A stretch of 64,000 bases of DNA from Pleurotus djamor (lineage: Eukaryota; Basidiomycota; Agaricomycetes; Agaricales; Pleurotaceae), in contig JAPEVF010000012.1 of assembly GCA_029747585.1 (NCBI GenBank), positions 62,001-126,000 of the forward strand, in the 5' to 3' direction. Shown here piece after piece: positions 1 through 10,700 of this stretch (the stretch's first letter is position 1; each line of letters opens with the position of its first letter). The notes under the pieces were generated by a model. The model saw only the letters and a program-made list of their open reading frames with translations. It had not been told where the DNA came from and did not search any database. Both the position numbers and the translations under genes were made by a program.

Positions 1-424
1 TGGGTGAACATATTGATAGAATACGATTCTTTCGCTTGACAGCGCTCGTATACATCGTCTTCAATAGGCTTTTGAGCCGTCCGCCATTCTGTCAGAACCT
101 TGCGGGGTAGGTCACGGCTCCTCGACCAGGTGGTGTTTGTATCATCTTCACGCTTCCAGGTCGGCCATCGAGCCTACATCCATTCTGGTGAGGATTTGGG
201 GAGGTACACATTGAGCAAAGCAGCGTTCACACCTCATATCTGCAAAATTGAACAGTAAATATATAAGCCCGAGTAAGGGATACTAAACAGAAGCAATACC
301 GAATTTGTTGATCTTCGTCCACTTCCTCGCCAACGATATACACAGGCCATTCACCATTTTCATTGGCACCGTCTGCGTCCCCCCAAGCCTCTTCGGGTGA
401 GGATGAACGCCGCCATTTGGGCAT
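1..424 (-). CDS. Chromodomain protein, 5' part (runs off left edge)
   Basis: The start codon is at 424. Exon 1 (424-300) encodes an N-terminus with the chromodomain opening WPVYIVGEEVDEDQQ. A 7-nt exon (239-233) adds YE, and exon 3 (173 to the edge) continues ARWPTWKREDDTNTTW. Joined, these give the usual chromodomain layout: a first beta strand, a Y-E-x-x-W strand, then D-x-T-N-T-T-W and an L-x-E-W helix. Chromodomains bind methylated histone tails. In basidiomycetes this divergent type with the TNTTW ending occurs at the N-terminus of chromatin proteins, including SUV39/Clr4-like H3K9 methyltransferases. The SET part would lie outside the window, so methyltransferase identity is inference. 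The gene is head to head with the TilS gene, with 103 bp between starts. The splice model is read by eye. Confidence 0.6.
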
Positions 425-527
425 GATATGGGTGAACGAAGAATGTGAGGCCCTGAGGATTGTGATCGCGTCTCACAGTTTGAAACCACACACACGCGTT
501 TGCCCCTGTCTGTGTCCAATCCAGCAA

Positions 528-2441
528 ATGACCACTCCCATCTCGTTGGTCGAGTTTGCAAAGTTCTTTCGGAACTGTGTCCCCCCGGCGGGCTGGTCAA
601 AAACTATATGTAAGCTGTTTTTACCCTTCAACGCTCCTCAACAATAACTCAATCCTCTAAATAGCTGTCGCGAATTCCGGAGGCCCCGATTCCATATGTC
701 TTCTCTTCTTGATCAACAGTTTCCTCAAGGAGGCTGTTGGAGAAGTAGACTTGCCACAGAAAGTGATATCGCTTTCAGTGGACCATAAACTTCAGGAATC
801 ATCATCAGATATGGCGGAACAAGCTGGCGACGCGGCTCGGCAGCTTGGTATCGAACATCATACGCTCCCGGTACCATGGTCAACCCCACCGTTTCCACCA
901 GCACCAATTGGGAAGTCTACACTGGAATTAACGGCGAGACTGGCGCGATTTCATGTCCTATTCGAGGCAATGAAGCGTGAAAGCTCTTCCGTGCTTGCAC
1001 TGGGTCATCACGCCGACGACCAGGTTGAAACCTCATTGCAGCGTCTGGCGAAAGGTACAACGGAGATCGGAGCGGGCGGAATGAGGAGATGTCGACGTTG
1101 GGGCATGGGGTATGGGTCCGCAAGCTCAATCGGCTGGGCAGGACACGAAGGTCTTAGTCGGTGGATGATTCGTCCTCTGCTGCCAGTTGGTAAGGTACGT
1201 GCTTCTTCAACCGAGGCGACTTGTCTTATGATGATGGTCACCTAGGATAGGATACTGGCGACCTGTGAAGAGAATAACTTGTCCTACGTGACGGACTCAA
1301 CGAACTTCCAACCAGCACTCACTCTGCGCAATGCAATCCGTCATGTAATCAAGGAACAACCTGAAGGTATGTTCCATGTCTTCCAGAGAGGCGGGTTATT
1401 GAAAACTGCCCAGATCTGAAGGCGTTCGCTGAGACACTCCCCCTCCACATTCGTGAATCCCTTCTTAAAATCGAACAACGGTCCAATTCACTTGAAACAG
1501 TTTCTTTGGATCTCNCCGGCGGCGTAGGCCAGCTTCGAGCAGCTGTCTCTGCGCTTAGCCGTCGCGTTGATGACGTAGACAACGAAGGTTAGTCTTCTCT
1601 CCTCTTCCTCATGTTCCTTTGCGCTAACCCACTCTTAGTCGATACATATATCAAAAACATCGGACTCCCAGCACCACCGGGTACATTCATCATCTCTCAC
1701 CCAGCCGCCCTTCAAATCACCGACAGAGCACTCCGCGGTCGAATCGTCCAACGTATCATGCGATATGTGTCCTTTCATCCATGGGGCACCATCCGTGCAG
1801 ACGGTAATCGTCGTTCGCACAGTTTGAACCAAATTATAGACAGGGTATGGCATCCCCAACCTCACTCTCAGGCGATCTTCGTCGCTGGAGGNGGTGTCGC
1901 TTGGATTCCTGCCTGGCTTCGCACCGGAGGCACTGGGGACCAACGAATAAACTATTTCCGTCGTCACCAGCCTGCGCATGGTCCTGGCACACCTGTATGG
2001 ATCGCTGGGAGACAACCACCACTGAGCAAAGAGAAGTTGGAAGTCTTAGGCATGGAATACACCTTGCGAGTCAACCTAACACAAGATGTGATGGATGGCT
2101 TCGCCCGTCTCGAGAAAGACCCCAACGCCCCTCAAACCATCGAAGTTCTCTACGATTGTCGTTTTCTTGTTACCATTGATCTCAAGAAGATTCCCGAGGA
2201 TATTCTGGATACATTGCGAAGGTCACACAATACGCGCCTCTTGCTGATACCCCACACGCGATGGTTCTGGCCTAAGGTGATTCTTCGGTCGCCTCAGGGA
2301 GATCTTACTTTGGATTCGAGCATTCCCGAGATCGACACTATCCTTCTCAAGAAATGGACAACNCATTTCGATAGATCTGGGACTCCAATTGTTTCGGACT
2401 GGGTGCGCATCAAATGGATCCGGCCTTTAGATGCTATTTAG
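528..2441 (+). CDS. tilS: tRNA(Ile)-lysidine synthase (TilS/MesJ-type PP-loop ATPase)
   Basis: Five exons (528-609, 665-1194, 1246-1366, 1414-1587, 1639-2441) join to exactly 570 codons. Near residue 30 is the PP-loop SGGPDS, created across intron 1. Near residue 125 is GHHADDQVETSLQRLAKGT, the HxxDDxxET signature of TilS. Near residue 180 is RPLLPVGKDRILA followed by TDSTNFQPALTLRNAIRH, matching the family's RPLL...DxSN...RNxIRH block. TilS converts C34 of tRNA-Ile(CAU) to lysidine so that it reads AUA. In fungi the plausible substrate is the mitochondrial tRNA. Length (569 aa) exceeds bacterial TilS because of a fungal C-terminal extension, which ends in a poorly conserved segment that includes two Ns. 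The ATG at 528 is chosen because it gives a compact N-terminus right before the conserved region. An in-frame ATG at 423 is possible. Confidence 0.88.
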
Positions 2442-2536
2442 TGAATACAAAAGTATCCTGTTCCTATACTNGAGCGAATGTAATGCGTAATTGATCATAT
2501 ATACCACCAGCCACTNCTCTGCTCATCAGGATTTAC

Positions 2537-3746
2537 TTACAACCTAGCTTTTGNTGTCCCCGTCCCTGACGCTAAGAACNCCTCTATCACACCCATCCAA
2601 ACATCAATATCAAAGTACTCAAACCAATTATGGCCATATTGGCTTGTCGGGATTTGACCAAATTTGTCGCCTGTCTGGACGAATTTCGCCCAGGGCATGA
2701 GGCGTTGGATGTCTTCGCCGCAGGAGTAGGGGACGATTTGGTCGAGAGTTCCGTGGATGATGAGAATGTTGGTGCCGTGGAGGTGGTGGTGGAGGCCGGT
2801 GAAGTTAAATTTGGTGGTCTAGGAGNAAAGGTTAGCAAGAACGGTCTGTTCGGGCACGTCGGCGAGAACTCACTGCCTTGGCTTGCTTGACTGAGGGAGG
2901 TTCGATGAGCAACCGCACAAATACAAGCATCGAGAATGAGCTTACGGATGGTTTTATACGGTCTGGCGGTAAACACAAGTGGTCAGTCCCATTTCACGAA
3001 AGTGATGACATCGCGTCCGACACTCACCTCTTAAGCAACATTTGATTCAACCACCATTCCTGCCTTTCCTTCGTAGATGGGTCGGCTATCCACTTTGGGT
3101 CGAACATACGTTCCATTTGAGGTTTGATGAATTCTTTGAGTACCTCGGGCGTGAGGACTTTGTCCGTCGGCAAAGGGGCGAGACGGACGCCGTATCGTTT
3201 GTCGGTCAATGTGGAAGTCAAGGTAGCGGTGAGGAATACGTGGGTGATCTTGCAAGGGAGTGGTTTCGGGTCTGTCGCGTGGTATGGTAGGAAGAGTAGT
3301 TGCAATGTTATGGTACCTATTTGAGAGCATGGATTAGTAGTGTGTGATGATGAAGAGCAGGGCGTTCTTCTTACCGCCCATTGAGTAGGCACATATGGAG
3401 ACCGAATCCCACTTGAGTGACTCGAGGAGAAAATGAAAGTCGCGCGCCATGGATTCGATAGTGATTCTGTCATCTTTCTCATCCGTCGAGTAGGTGGAAT
3501 CACCAATACCGCGATGATCAAAGAGCAAAACTATTTTATAGATCAAATTCAGTGTTGGTATGGAAGCAAAGCAACAAGTCATTCACCTGGCCGAGACCTA
3601 GCTAGAGCCTTCGAGAGACGTTCAAAGTCGCCTCGTATGTTGGACAGCCCGACAACTATGACAATCGGCTGCTTATGGCCCAAGTGTTGAGCTCCGAGGA
3701 TCTCGTATCCAATTCGTGCGCCGTCTGGTAGTTGAACGAAAGACAT
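2537..3746 (-). CDS. Alpha/beta-hydrolase fold protein with PTS1-like C-terminus
   Basis: Begins MSFVQLPDGARIGYEILG, an alpha/beta hydrolase first strand. Next come the oxyanion-strand VLLFDHRGIGDS, the nucleophile elbow CAYSMGG (Ser in A-x-S-x-G), the acid region IIHGTLDQIVPYS and a probable catalytic His in YGHNWFEYFD. The triad Ser-Asp-His is therefore intact. At least four introns are needed. One near 2930-2880 and another near 2880-2825 restore RPYKTILKQAKATTKFNF, so the longer open frames there are not the protein. The protein ends KARL-stop. ARL fits the peroxisomal targeting consensus [SAC][KRH][LM], so a peroxisomal esterase or hydrolase role is possible. Substrate is unknown. Divergent from the APC15-like gene. 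The last coding stretch carries two Ns but the frame stays open. Confidence 0.9.
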
Positions 3747-3948
3747 GAGGGAGGCAAGGATTGTTTGAGTCAAATGATGTCTTCATGGCTGGTATATATA
3801 AAGGACTCGGGTTTCGCAATAACCGTTTGGAAAGGGCTAAATTTGGCTCAGGGTTGCACCCGCCACACCGAACAACGACCAACTCTGCCCTGGATAGGAG
3901 TGCTCCTGAATTAATTTGTCGTCCGGCGTCTATGTGCTCAAGCCAGCG

Positions 3949-4532
3949 ATGTCTGTCGCGACGCCGGCCTTGTTGGCGAAGGAGCCCATTTTCCCGCGTC
4001 TCCTACCCAGGCCGCCACAACCATATCCTATCCCCCATGAAAAGCCTGGACGTTACGCCACGCTCAATGGACGACGCGATCTCCAGAAGGAGATGGACGA
4101 CCTAAGTGATGAGGAGAATGAGCTCGAGGATATGGTGTGCATCAGGATGACAAGCATCGCTCATTCTATTGACACCGTATCTGATCTTATAGAACCTGCT
4201 GGTGCATAATCGAGGATTCAACTTTTTAATCCCCATAGGCCGGACGGTGACCCAACAGGAAGAAAGAAATGATGTACGCTTTGTCACCTTCTTGTCACCC
4301 CACATCATCGCCTAATTATCTGCATGTGGCTTAGGCTGATGAAGACTCGGAAGAGTCGAATAGCCAGTCCGGTGCTGGCCCACCTTCGCCTGAGGGTGAT
4401 GGTGAGAATGACTCTGCCCCGGACTTGGACGCGAGCGTAGAAGACATGGATGCGGACGATGACGACGACACGGATGAAGACGACGACATGGACGACGACG
4501 ACGAGTTTGAGGAAGAGCCGTCTGATGTGTAA
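3949..4532 (+). CDS. APC15/MND2-like anaphase-promoting complex subunit
   Basis: Three exons (3949-4134, 4193-4273, 4335-4532) give 154 residues. The N-terminal part has LFPRLLPRPP-like spacing (IFPRLLPRPPQPYPIP), a central helix with EKPGRYATLNGRRDLQ, then FNFLIPIGRT. It ends in a very acidic tail (long Asp/Glu runs broken by Met, from about residue 95). Metazoan APC15 shows the same order: a FPRLxPR-type start, a short helix, a NLVPIG motif and an Asp/Glu-rich tail. Fungal MND2 is the counterpart. APC15 sits in the platform of the APC/C ubiquitin ligase near the mitotic checkpoint complex and helps turn over Cdc20/MCC. The call rests on motif order in a small protein, so it is good but not certain. 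Confidence 0.72.
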
Positions 4533-5096
4533 TCCCGCAGCAGTTTCATTCTGCGTTTTGGCTCGGGCAGATTACAAGTATTCCGTCAACATCGACGTTT
4601 GGCTCAACGGAGATGCAGGTGGGAGCACTTCTAGCTACGTTATTCGGTCATGCTCTGTCCGCACTACCTTTCTTCGTAACCTCTTCTCAAAAGTTTCGAA
4701 ATTCGAAATTTATTCGACCATGTGTAACTGGATTTGCGCTGTCGCCCTTGATGCTCACGGGATTTGTCAATCGTCAACATTGATCTTGCACCCGCAACAC
4801 GCCTCGGAATTGCTGTTGATTTCACCCTTTCACATCAAGTCGGTGAGAGCGTTCGTTCTAAAATTGGGATCAAAGTACCCCATGAGAGTGACGCTCCAAG
4901 AAACTTTCTTCTGAGCTAATTTCATCTTCGTCGCCCACCCAATCCATAGTCCTGGTTGTCTTACAAACAGGCTTTTACCCACACGCATCCACAACTCCTT
5001 CATAAATGCCTCAACTTGCGCCATTTCTGCTGCCCCCAACCTTCCCTTCCCCAATTCTTACCAGCCTCCTCCCCCTCTCGAGTTATTCTCCACAAA
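4533..5096 (+). other. Intergenic: 3' end of APC15-like gene and cupredoxin promoter
   Basis: No frame here has recognisable protein content. The last 60 bases before the cupredoxin start are strongly pyrimidine-rich (about 5030-5085), a common feature upstream of well-expressed fungal genes. A small direct repeat of TTCGAAAT lies near 4690-4710. Nothing else is supported. Confidence 0.5.
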
Positions 5097-6050
5097 ATGC
5101 GCTTCTTCATCGTTCCTGCTTTGGCAGCCGCCAGTATGACTGCTGCACAAATGGTATGCCCGCTCACCCTTCCTTCAACCCTTGTCAACACCGATCTAAT
5201 TTACTTACCGTTGTTATTAGGTAGTTCAAGTCGGTTCGACCCAAACTGCCCCCGGAGGCGTCTTCCAATTCATTCCACCCACCATCACCGCAAGCAACGG
5301 GACTGTCGTCTCTTTCATGTTCACTGGCGCGTATGTACAATTACACTATATCCCGTTTGATGAGCCCGCGCTAACGACGACCAATAGGCCGGGAAATCAC
5401 TCTGTGACCCAATCATCTTTCGCCGATCCCTGCAACCCATTGTCCGGAGGTTTCGACTCCGGCTGGGTCTTCATCCCGCCCAGCAATGTCTCTGAACCTC
5501 CCGTGTGGAACTTGACCATCACCGATGATTCTAGACGTAAGTTCGCGACCAATCCCTTGGAGAAATAATGCACTGACACGAAAGGCCAGCTATCTGGTTC
5601 TACTGCAAGCAGCTTCTTCCCGGTCCTCACTGTAACGCTGGTATGGTCGGCGCGATCAACGCTCCTTCCTCTGGCAACACTTTCCAAGCTTTCCAAACGG
5701 CGGCAATGGCGCATTCAGGTAACCCTGGTGTAAGTCACCATCATAAATTCCCTCAGCATGTACTTGAGACTGAAGTGTCATTCTAGCAAGCTGTTGGTGC
5801 GCTTTCTGGCCCAGGAGCTAATGCGACGGCTGTCCCAGGTCCCCTGACTGATGGCGCTCAGTTGGTTGGTACCCCAGCGGGTGCCTCGGGTTCAGCTGCT
5901 GCGACCGACTACGGAAGTTCCCCTGCCTATTCCGCCCCCGCTCCTACTTCATCTGGTGCTGGTACTGGCAATGGCGCGCTCTCGACCGTTGGGTTGAGTG
6001 CGATTAGTGTTGCCTCTATCGCTTTGTTCGTGGGCACCTTGTTGGCGTAA
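5097..6050 (+). CDS. Secreted GPI-anchored cupredoxin (extracellular serine-rich protein type)
   Basis: Five exons (5097-5153, 5221-5330, 5388-5536, 5590-5729, 5787-6050) make 239 residues. The signal peptide is MRFFIVPALAAASMTAAQ. The domain starts VVQVGSTQTAPGGVFQF and carries a full type-1 copper ligand set: His in GNHSVTQ, then Cys in IWFYCKQ, His in GPHCNAGM and Met four residues later. A Ser/Ala/Gly/Thr-rich stalk follows. The protein ends in a hydrophobic tail (LSAISVASIALFVGTLLA), typical of a GPI-anchor signal. Mushrooms carry many such cupredoxins on the cell surface. Roles in redox chemistry, wall biology or lignocellulose attack are suggested in the field but not proven here. A second Cys pair (DPC and HC) could form the usual disulfide. 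Confidence 0.88.
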
Positions 6051-6384
6051 ATAATGTTTGATGGACCTTTCTTGACTTCTTGTTTCTTGCGAAAAACATG
6101 TTTGTGGGAGAATAGAACTTCGTTTACGTTTTCTTTAGCACTATATCCCATATTCACGACTCACGAGCACGGAAAGAACACTTTGAGAGAAGCAAATTAC
6201 GAACGTCACGGAGGATATGGAAGTATCGTGGCCGTGAATCGACCGCATAAAACAACAAAACATCACACGGACACGCCATCGTAGAAGCGAACTCTAACGC
6301 GAAAACGAATTACATTTCTATCCGCAAATAAATATCCATACATAAAACAACAGAAATCGAAGGTCGCAATGCGGAGATAAGAGC
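6051..6384. other. Convergent 3' intergenic region
   Basis: This lies between the cupredoxin stop and the creC stop on the opposite strand. It is AT-rich with no supported coding frame, and presumably holds both 3' UTRs and polyadenylation signals. Confidence 0.5.
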
Positions 6385-8707
6385 TCAGCTTATTATACCG
6401 TGTGCATCCGCCTGGGATTGGACGACCTTGTTGATGTTTCTCGATTGCCTAGGCTTGGGAGCCAATGGACGCACCCACAATTTGGTGTGCCCGTTTTTTG
6501 TAGAGGTGAGAAGTGCCTGAGGAAGGAACGAAACAGCGGCCAACAGGTCTCCCTCCAGATGTTTGACCTGTGGGTAGAGAGTTTGATGTGAGTAAAATGG
6601 GGGAGCTTCATCCCATGGGAATGGAGAGAACGTACAAGAACAGGTTGGACTACAGCTATCTCGTTTCGTGATGGAGCCGCATGGTACCGTTGAGGCGCGT
6701 TCTCATCAGCGGGAGGGCCTATCGAGGGTAAGTGTAAAGCCGAACGGTCACGTCGAAATGCCAATGAGATGGTGGAGGACATCGAAAACCGCTGGTGATG
6801 GGCCTGAGAGATTTGATAGGTCAGTTAGGGCTCTACGACGTCATGGATTATTGGACATGAGCTATGTGGGCTTACCTGAAACTTGGGACGATGGAGAGCC
6901 CCACTTGAGAAATCCCACTGCGCGCATCAAAATACGTTACGATCAGGTGTTGAATAGAATACGGGGAGAAGAAAAGGTAGCTATTACCAAAATTAACTTG
7001 TTGTCTTCTCCGACGCTGCCAAAGCGGTAGGTTCGCCCGTCGCAACGTATGTCATCGAATGCAATAGAAGCGACGAAGGATGAATGGCCTTGACATCGAG
7101 CGATCACTCGTTGTTCCCATGGGGAGAAGATAGTGATCAAATCATCCTGTCCACCTGTCTTGAAGTCGGGTCAGTCAGTCGTCGCGGGGAAGGGTGATGG
7201 CAAAACACTCAACCAAAATGAAACGATTATCAGGAGACCACGCGACACAAGTCAAGGAGCCAAAGTAAGAAGCATAGCAATCAAGGAGCCTGAGTAGACC
7301 TAATTCAATGGAGGGATGCGATTAAGAGGAGGAGTCAACTTACTGTTCTCCCAGAGCATCGATCACACGCAGACAGCCATCATCTGATATGGCGGCAACG
7401 TACTTGTTGTCGGAAGAGAAAGCAAAATCTTCAATCATGTCAGTCTATTGTCTATCACGAACACGGATCCACGAACCCACCTGCTACGTTTTTGCGTGAA
7501 ACTCGCCAGTGACTGACAGGGTTCTTGACTGTCTTGTCCTTGTCACCCTTGCCTGAGTTTCCAGTACTGGCCGTTGGATGCCACGGTGGAATAGTAACGA
7601 AGATCTCGTCCAAGGGGTTCCAGCCTCCGTTTGCGTCCGTTGAGCCAACAGCATTCGGATTTTTCGGCGTAAATGATCCATCCTCGCGTTCCTTGTCGTA
7701 GATGATAATGGTGCCGTCTGCGTGGGCGACCAGGAAAAGTGTGGGGGAGGAAGGTACCCATCTAATTGCGGTACAGGGCGAATTAGTGATGTTTCCCTGC
7801 CGAGTAAGTTACTTCCAACACCGTGCAGCAGAGTTATGAGCCGCCTACCTGCTTGTTGAGTCGACTGTATCGCGAGGATATAGGATCTGCGGTTATATGA
7901 GTTGATGTAATTGTAATGATCGGTGAGTAGAGGCACCTAGCCACACTAGATCGCCTGTATTGAAGCCAATTATAACATCCAGTCTTTCTGAGCATGCCGT
8001 AGCTGCATTGACGTTATGGCACGTTGGGTAAGCCGAGAATGTGATACGGGTTAATGGTTCCTACTGATAAATATAACGAAGACTCTGCAACTGAAGCTGG
8101 ATCGACTGCGTACCTTGGATTTGGAACCAACATCCATCCACAGGAAACTCCTTCCCATGTTATAGAAAAAGAAAGGGCAATCATTTTGTTTGCTTTGTAG
8201 CGTCTTGTTCAGATGCTCAGCGCTCTGAACCCGGGTTAAGAAGGTTGATGAGGTTGTCCGTATGTTGTGTTTTGGTCTTGATATGCGACCCCTGCTCTTG
8301 GACTGCGCTCTTGTAAACAAGGTCTCTGCTGGGGGCTCAACCGGAGTGGTTGGGCTTGCTGGGACATTTTCTTGTGCTGAACCACTGGGTTCGTCCTCTG
8401 GAGTTTCGCTGCTTGACAAGCTAAGGCCGTCCTCCTTCTCCTTGACGGGCTTGAGATGATGGTTATCCTTCTTCGGCTCTCTATTTCCTCCNAGCAGCTG
8501 CGCAAGCCCTGGTGCGCCCCCGCCTTGCTTTGGCGGAGGGAAACGNACGACGATCGTGGACAGTCGAGTCGGAAAGGAAGGTTGGTTGGCGTTAGTCGCC
8601 ACGGTGCTCGTCGANACGGGTGCGGCCTTGTATTCNTCCGTNACGGAGTAGACACCCTCGGGCGCNACAAAGGTNGAATCGTTCTCCATCGTCGCCGTCG
8701 TCGTCAT
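6385..8707 (-). CDS. creC: Catabolite repression WD40 protein CreC (WDR20 family)
   Basis: The start is at 8707. The N-terminal part (about 200 residues) is low complexity: a Pro/Gly patch, then an acidic, Ser-rich linker. WD40 blades follow: [30 protein letters not shown], an [17 protein letters not shown] blade and [21 protein letters not shown]. The next segment, [19 protein letters not shown], continues after an intron into [14 protein letters not shown]. This order, with IARCQGHxSxV and [12 protein letters not shown], is the signature of CreC and human WDR20/DMWD. CreC partners the deubiquitinase CreB in Aspergillus and affects carbon catabolite repression. The last exon ends in a final blade ([16 protein letters not shown]). 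It is head to head with the E1-beta gene, 185 bp apart. Several Ns fall in the first exon. Confidence 0.9.
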
Positions 8708-8892
8708 GGCCGACGTGGTCGATGCTGTTACCAGAAANGATCGTATGAGATNTTATTTCCCCACTTCCAGTCTTCCAGGGCAGGNACGCATAAACTCAGG
8801 GGTGTGATCCTCTNCTNTNGTTCCAAGTCCCAAATGGCTCTTGGATCATAAATTCACCAAAATTCCGGATCTTATCCACTTTCCACTCTTTC

Positions 8893-10632
8893 ATGTTGAC
8901 CACCAGCATCAAACGCACTGCAAGANCAGCCAAACGGGCTGCTGCCCTCGTCGTATGTCCTCTGACCCCTGCGGTCATTGCGGTCGTAGCTCAATATCCA
9001 GGCTAGGTTCGCTCNAACTCGACTGCAGTCGAACCTCCTCCTGCTGGTGGTCACCTTCCTTCTGTAGCGACATCACAGATACTTCGGACGACGAGGGAGG
9101 CTTCGTTGCGCACCCCGGGCATNGCTTGGTCNGACGCCGATGACGTNTATGGCTCTCGAAACATTGTCGGAGGCAGAGAGACGCGTAAAATGAACACATA
9201 CCAGGCAGTGCGCGACGCGATGAGGTANCTTTCGTTCATCTGAAAGTATTTNGACTTCGCTCTGAATGACGATAGCATCGCACTTATGAANGACGACAAA
9301 GCCGTTGTATTCGGTGAAGATGTGGCTTTTGGTGGCGTATTCCGATGCACTATGGTGCGAGNTTAATCATTCATTNANGTGTCCTCGAAGGTTGATCTCT
9401 TCATTTAGGGACTCGCAGAGGAGTTTGGTNAGTCCANTCCGGNGANGNACGAGGTGGAATGCTAATGNGTCCGTAGGCCGCGAAAGAGTCTTCAACACGC
9501 CCCTAACGGAACAGGGTATTGCTGGCTTTGGTATTGGNCTTGCCCTCATGGGGTACGTGACNTNTCCTTCTNCNCCTTNACTCCGTCGATGAACANCAAC
9601 ATCNTAGACANACTGCCATCGCAGAAATACAGTTNGCNGATTATATCTTCCCTGCATTTGACCAGCTNGTCAATGAAGCNGCTAAGATCCGGTATCGTTC
9701 TGGTGGAACATACAACGTTGGNGGACTGACCGTCCGCACNCCTACGATGTCNGTGGTACGTGTCANANNGAGTCGCNNNCTTNTNANCCANNTCTNAATA
9801 NNNTCTNNAGGGNCANGGTGCNNTGTACCACTCTCANTCTCCCGANGGATTCTTCATGGGCGCGTCAGGTCTCAAGGNACGTNTTNTGCTACACANNNGN
9901 TCANNGCGCTGGTGNNACTGAATGTTTANNTCNNAGGTCGTNATCCCAAGATCACCGATACAAGCCAAAGGCCTATTATTATCCTCCATCCGGGACCCCA
10001 ACCCGGTTATCTTCATGGAGCCCAAGATCCTCTATCGTTCCGCCGGTACGAACATCTCATTCCCACTCTTACTCCGTATTGACATGTCCCTACTTCTATT
10101 CTAGTTGAACAAGTGCCCGTAGACGACTTCTCCCTCCCAATCGGCTCTGCAGAAACGCTTATACCCGGGTCAGACTTGACCCTGCTTACTTGGGGCACCC
10201 CCGTATACCACTGTGAAACCGCATTACACCTCCTCGCTTCGCCACCACCCTCATTAGAGAAGCATATTCCATCGTCTATGCGTTCCGTGTCGATTGAATT
10301 GATAGATCTCCGNACTATCTTGCCTTGGGATGTTAACACTGTNGTGGAAAGCGTGAAGCGGACAGGTCGNTTGGTTATCGTCCATGAGGCTGGAATGACC
10401 GCTGGTGCAGGAGCCGAAATCAGCGCAGAGGTTCAGAAGAGATGTTTCCTCAAGCTGAATGCACCCGTGAAGCGAGTCACTGGTTGGGAGTGAGTTNGCT
10501 GAGTATTCTTGGTNGGCGACAATCGCNNTAACTTTTCTNTCTAGCCTTCCAGTCGGCTTGCAATATGAGAAGTTCAATATCCCTGACGCAGTCCGCGTCC
10601 TAGATGCTATCGTAGAAACACTATCATATTAA
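8893..10632 (+). CDS. BCKDHB: Branched-chain 2-oxoacid dehydrogenase E1 subunit beta (mitochondrial)
   Basis: The first exon encodes a basic, hydroxylated leader ([11 protein letters not shown]...AKRAAALV), a classic mitochondrial presequence. The mature part begins with [13 protein letters not shown]. It continues [49 protein letters not shown] and [15 protein letters not shown]. These are the transketolase-like pyrimidine-binding domain of BCKDH E1 beta, where the pyruvate enzyme would differ (for example [13 protein letters not shown] is typical of BCKDHB). The C-terminal transketolase domain follows ([37 protein letters not shown]) and ends ...IVETLSY. With E1 alpha it decarboxylates the 2-oxoacids from Leu, Ile and Val. 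At least six introns are needed. Positions about 9,420-9,950 are full of Ns, so exon borders there are approximate. Confidence 0.93.
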
Positions 10633-10700
10633 GCATACAGCTCGACGANTNAAGGAGTCCTAATGTACAGTCATTGATTAACGATTAACAGCCAAACANC

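Noticed and set aside
363..527. Upstream extension of TilS from a TTG at 363 or ATG at 423
   Set aside because: The ATG at 528 gives a normal start close to the conserved PP-loop region. The extension overlaps the promoter and the chromodomain gene start. The ATG at 423 stays as an alternative only.
283..600. Minus-strand open frame overlapping the TilS start
   Set aside because: It mixes the first exons of two real genes read in the wrong phase; no domain likeness.
4450..4914. Long plus-strand frame after APC15
   Set aside because: It starts inside the APC15 acidic tail in another frame and has no family likeness or codon bias of a gene.
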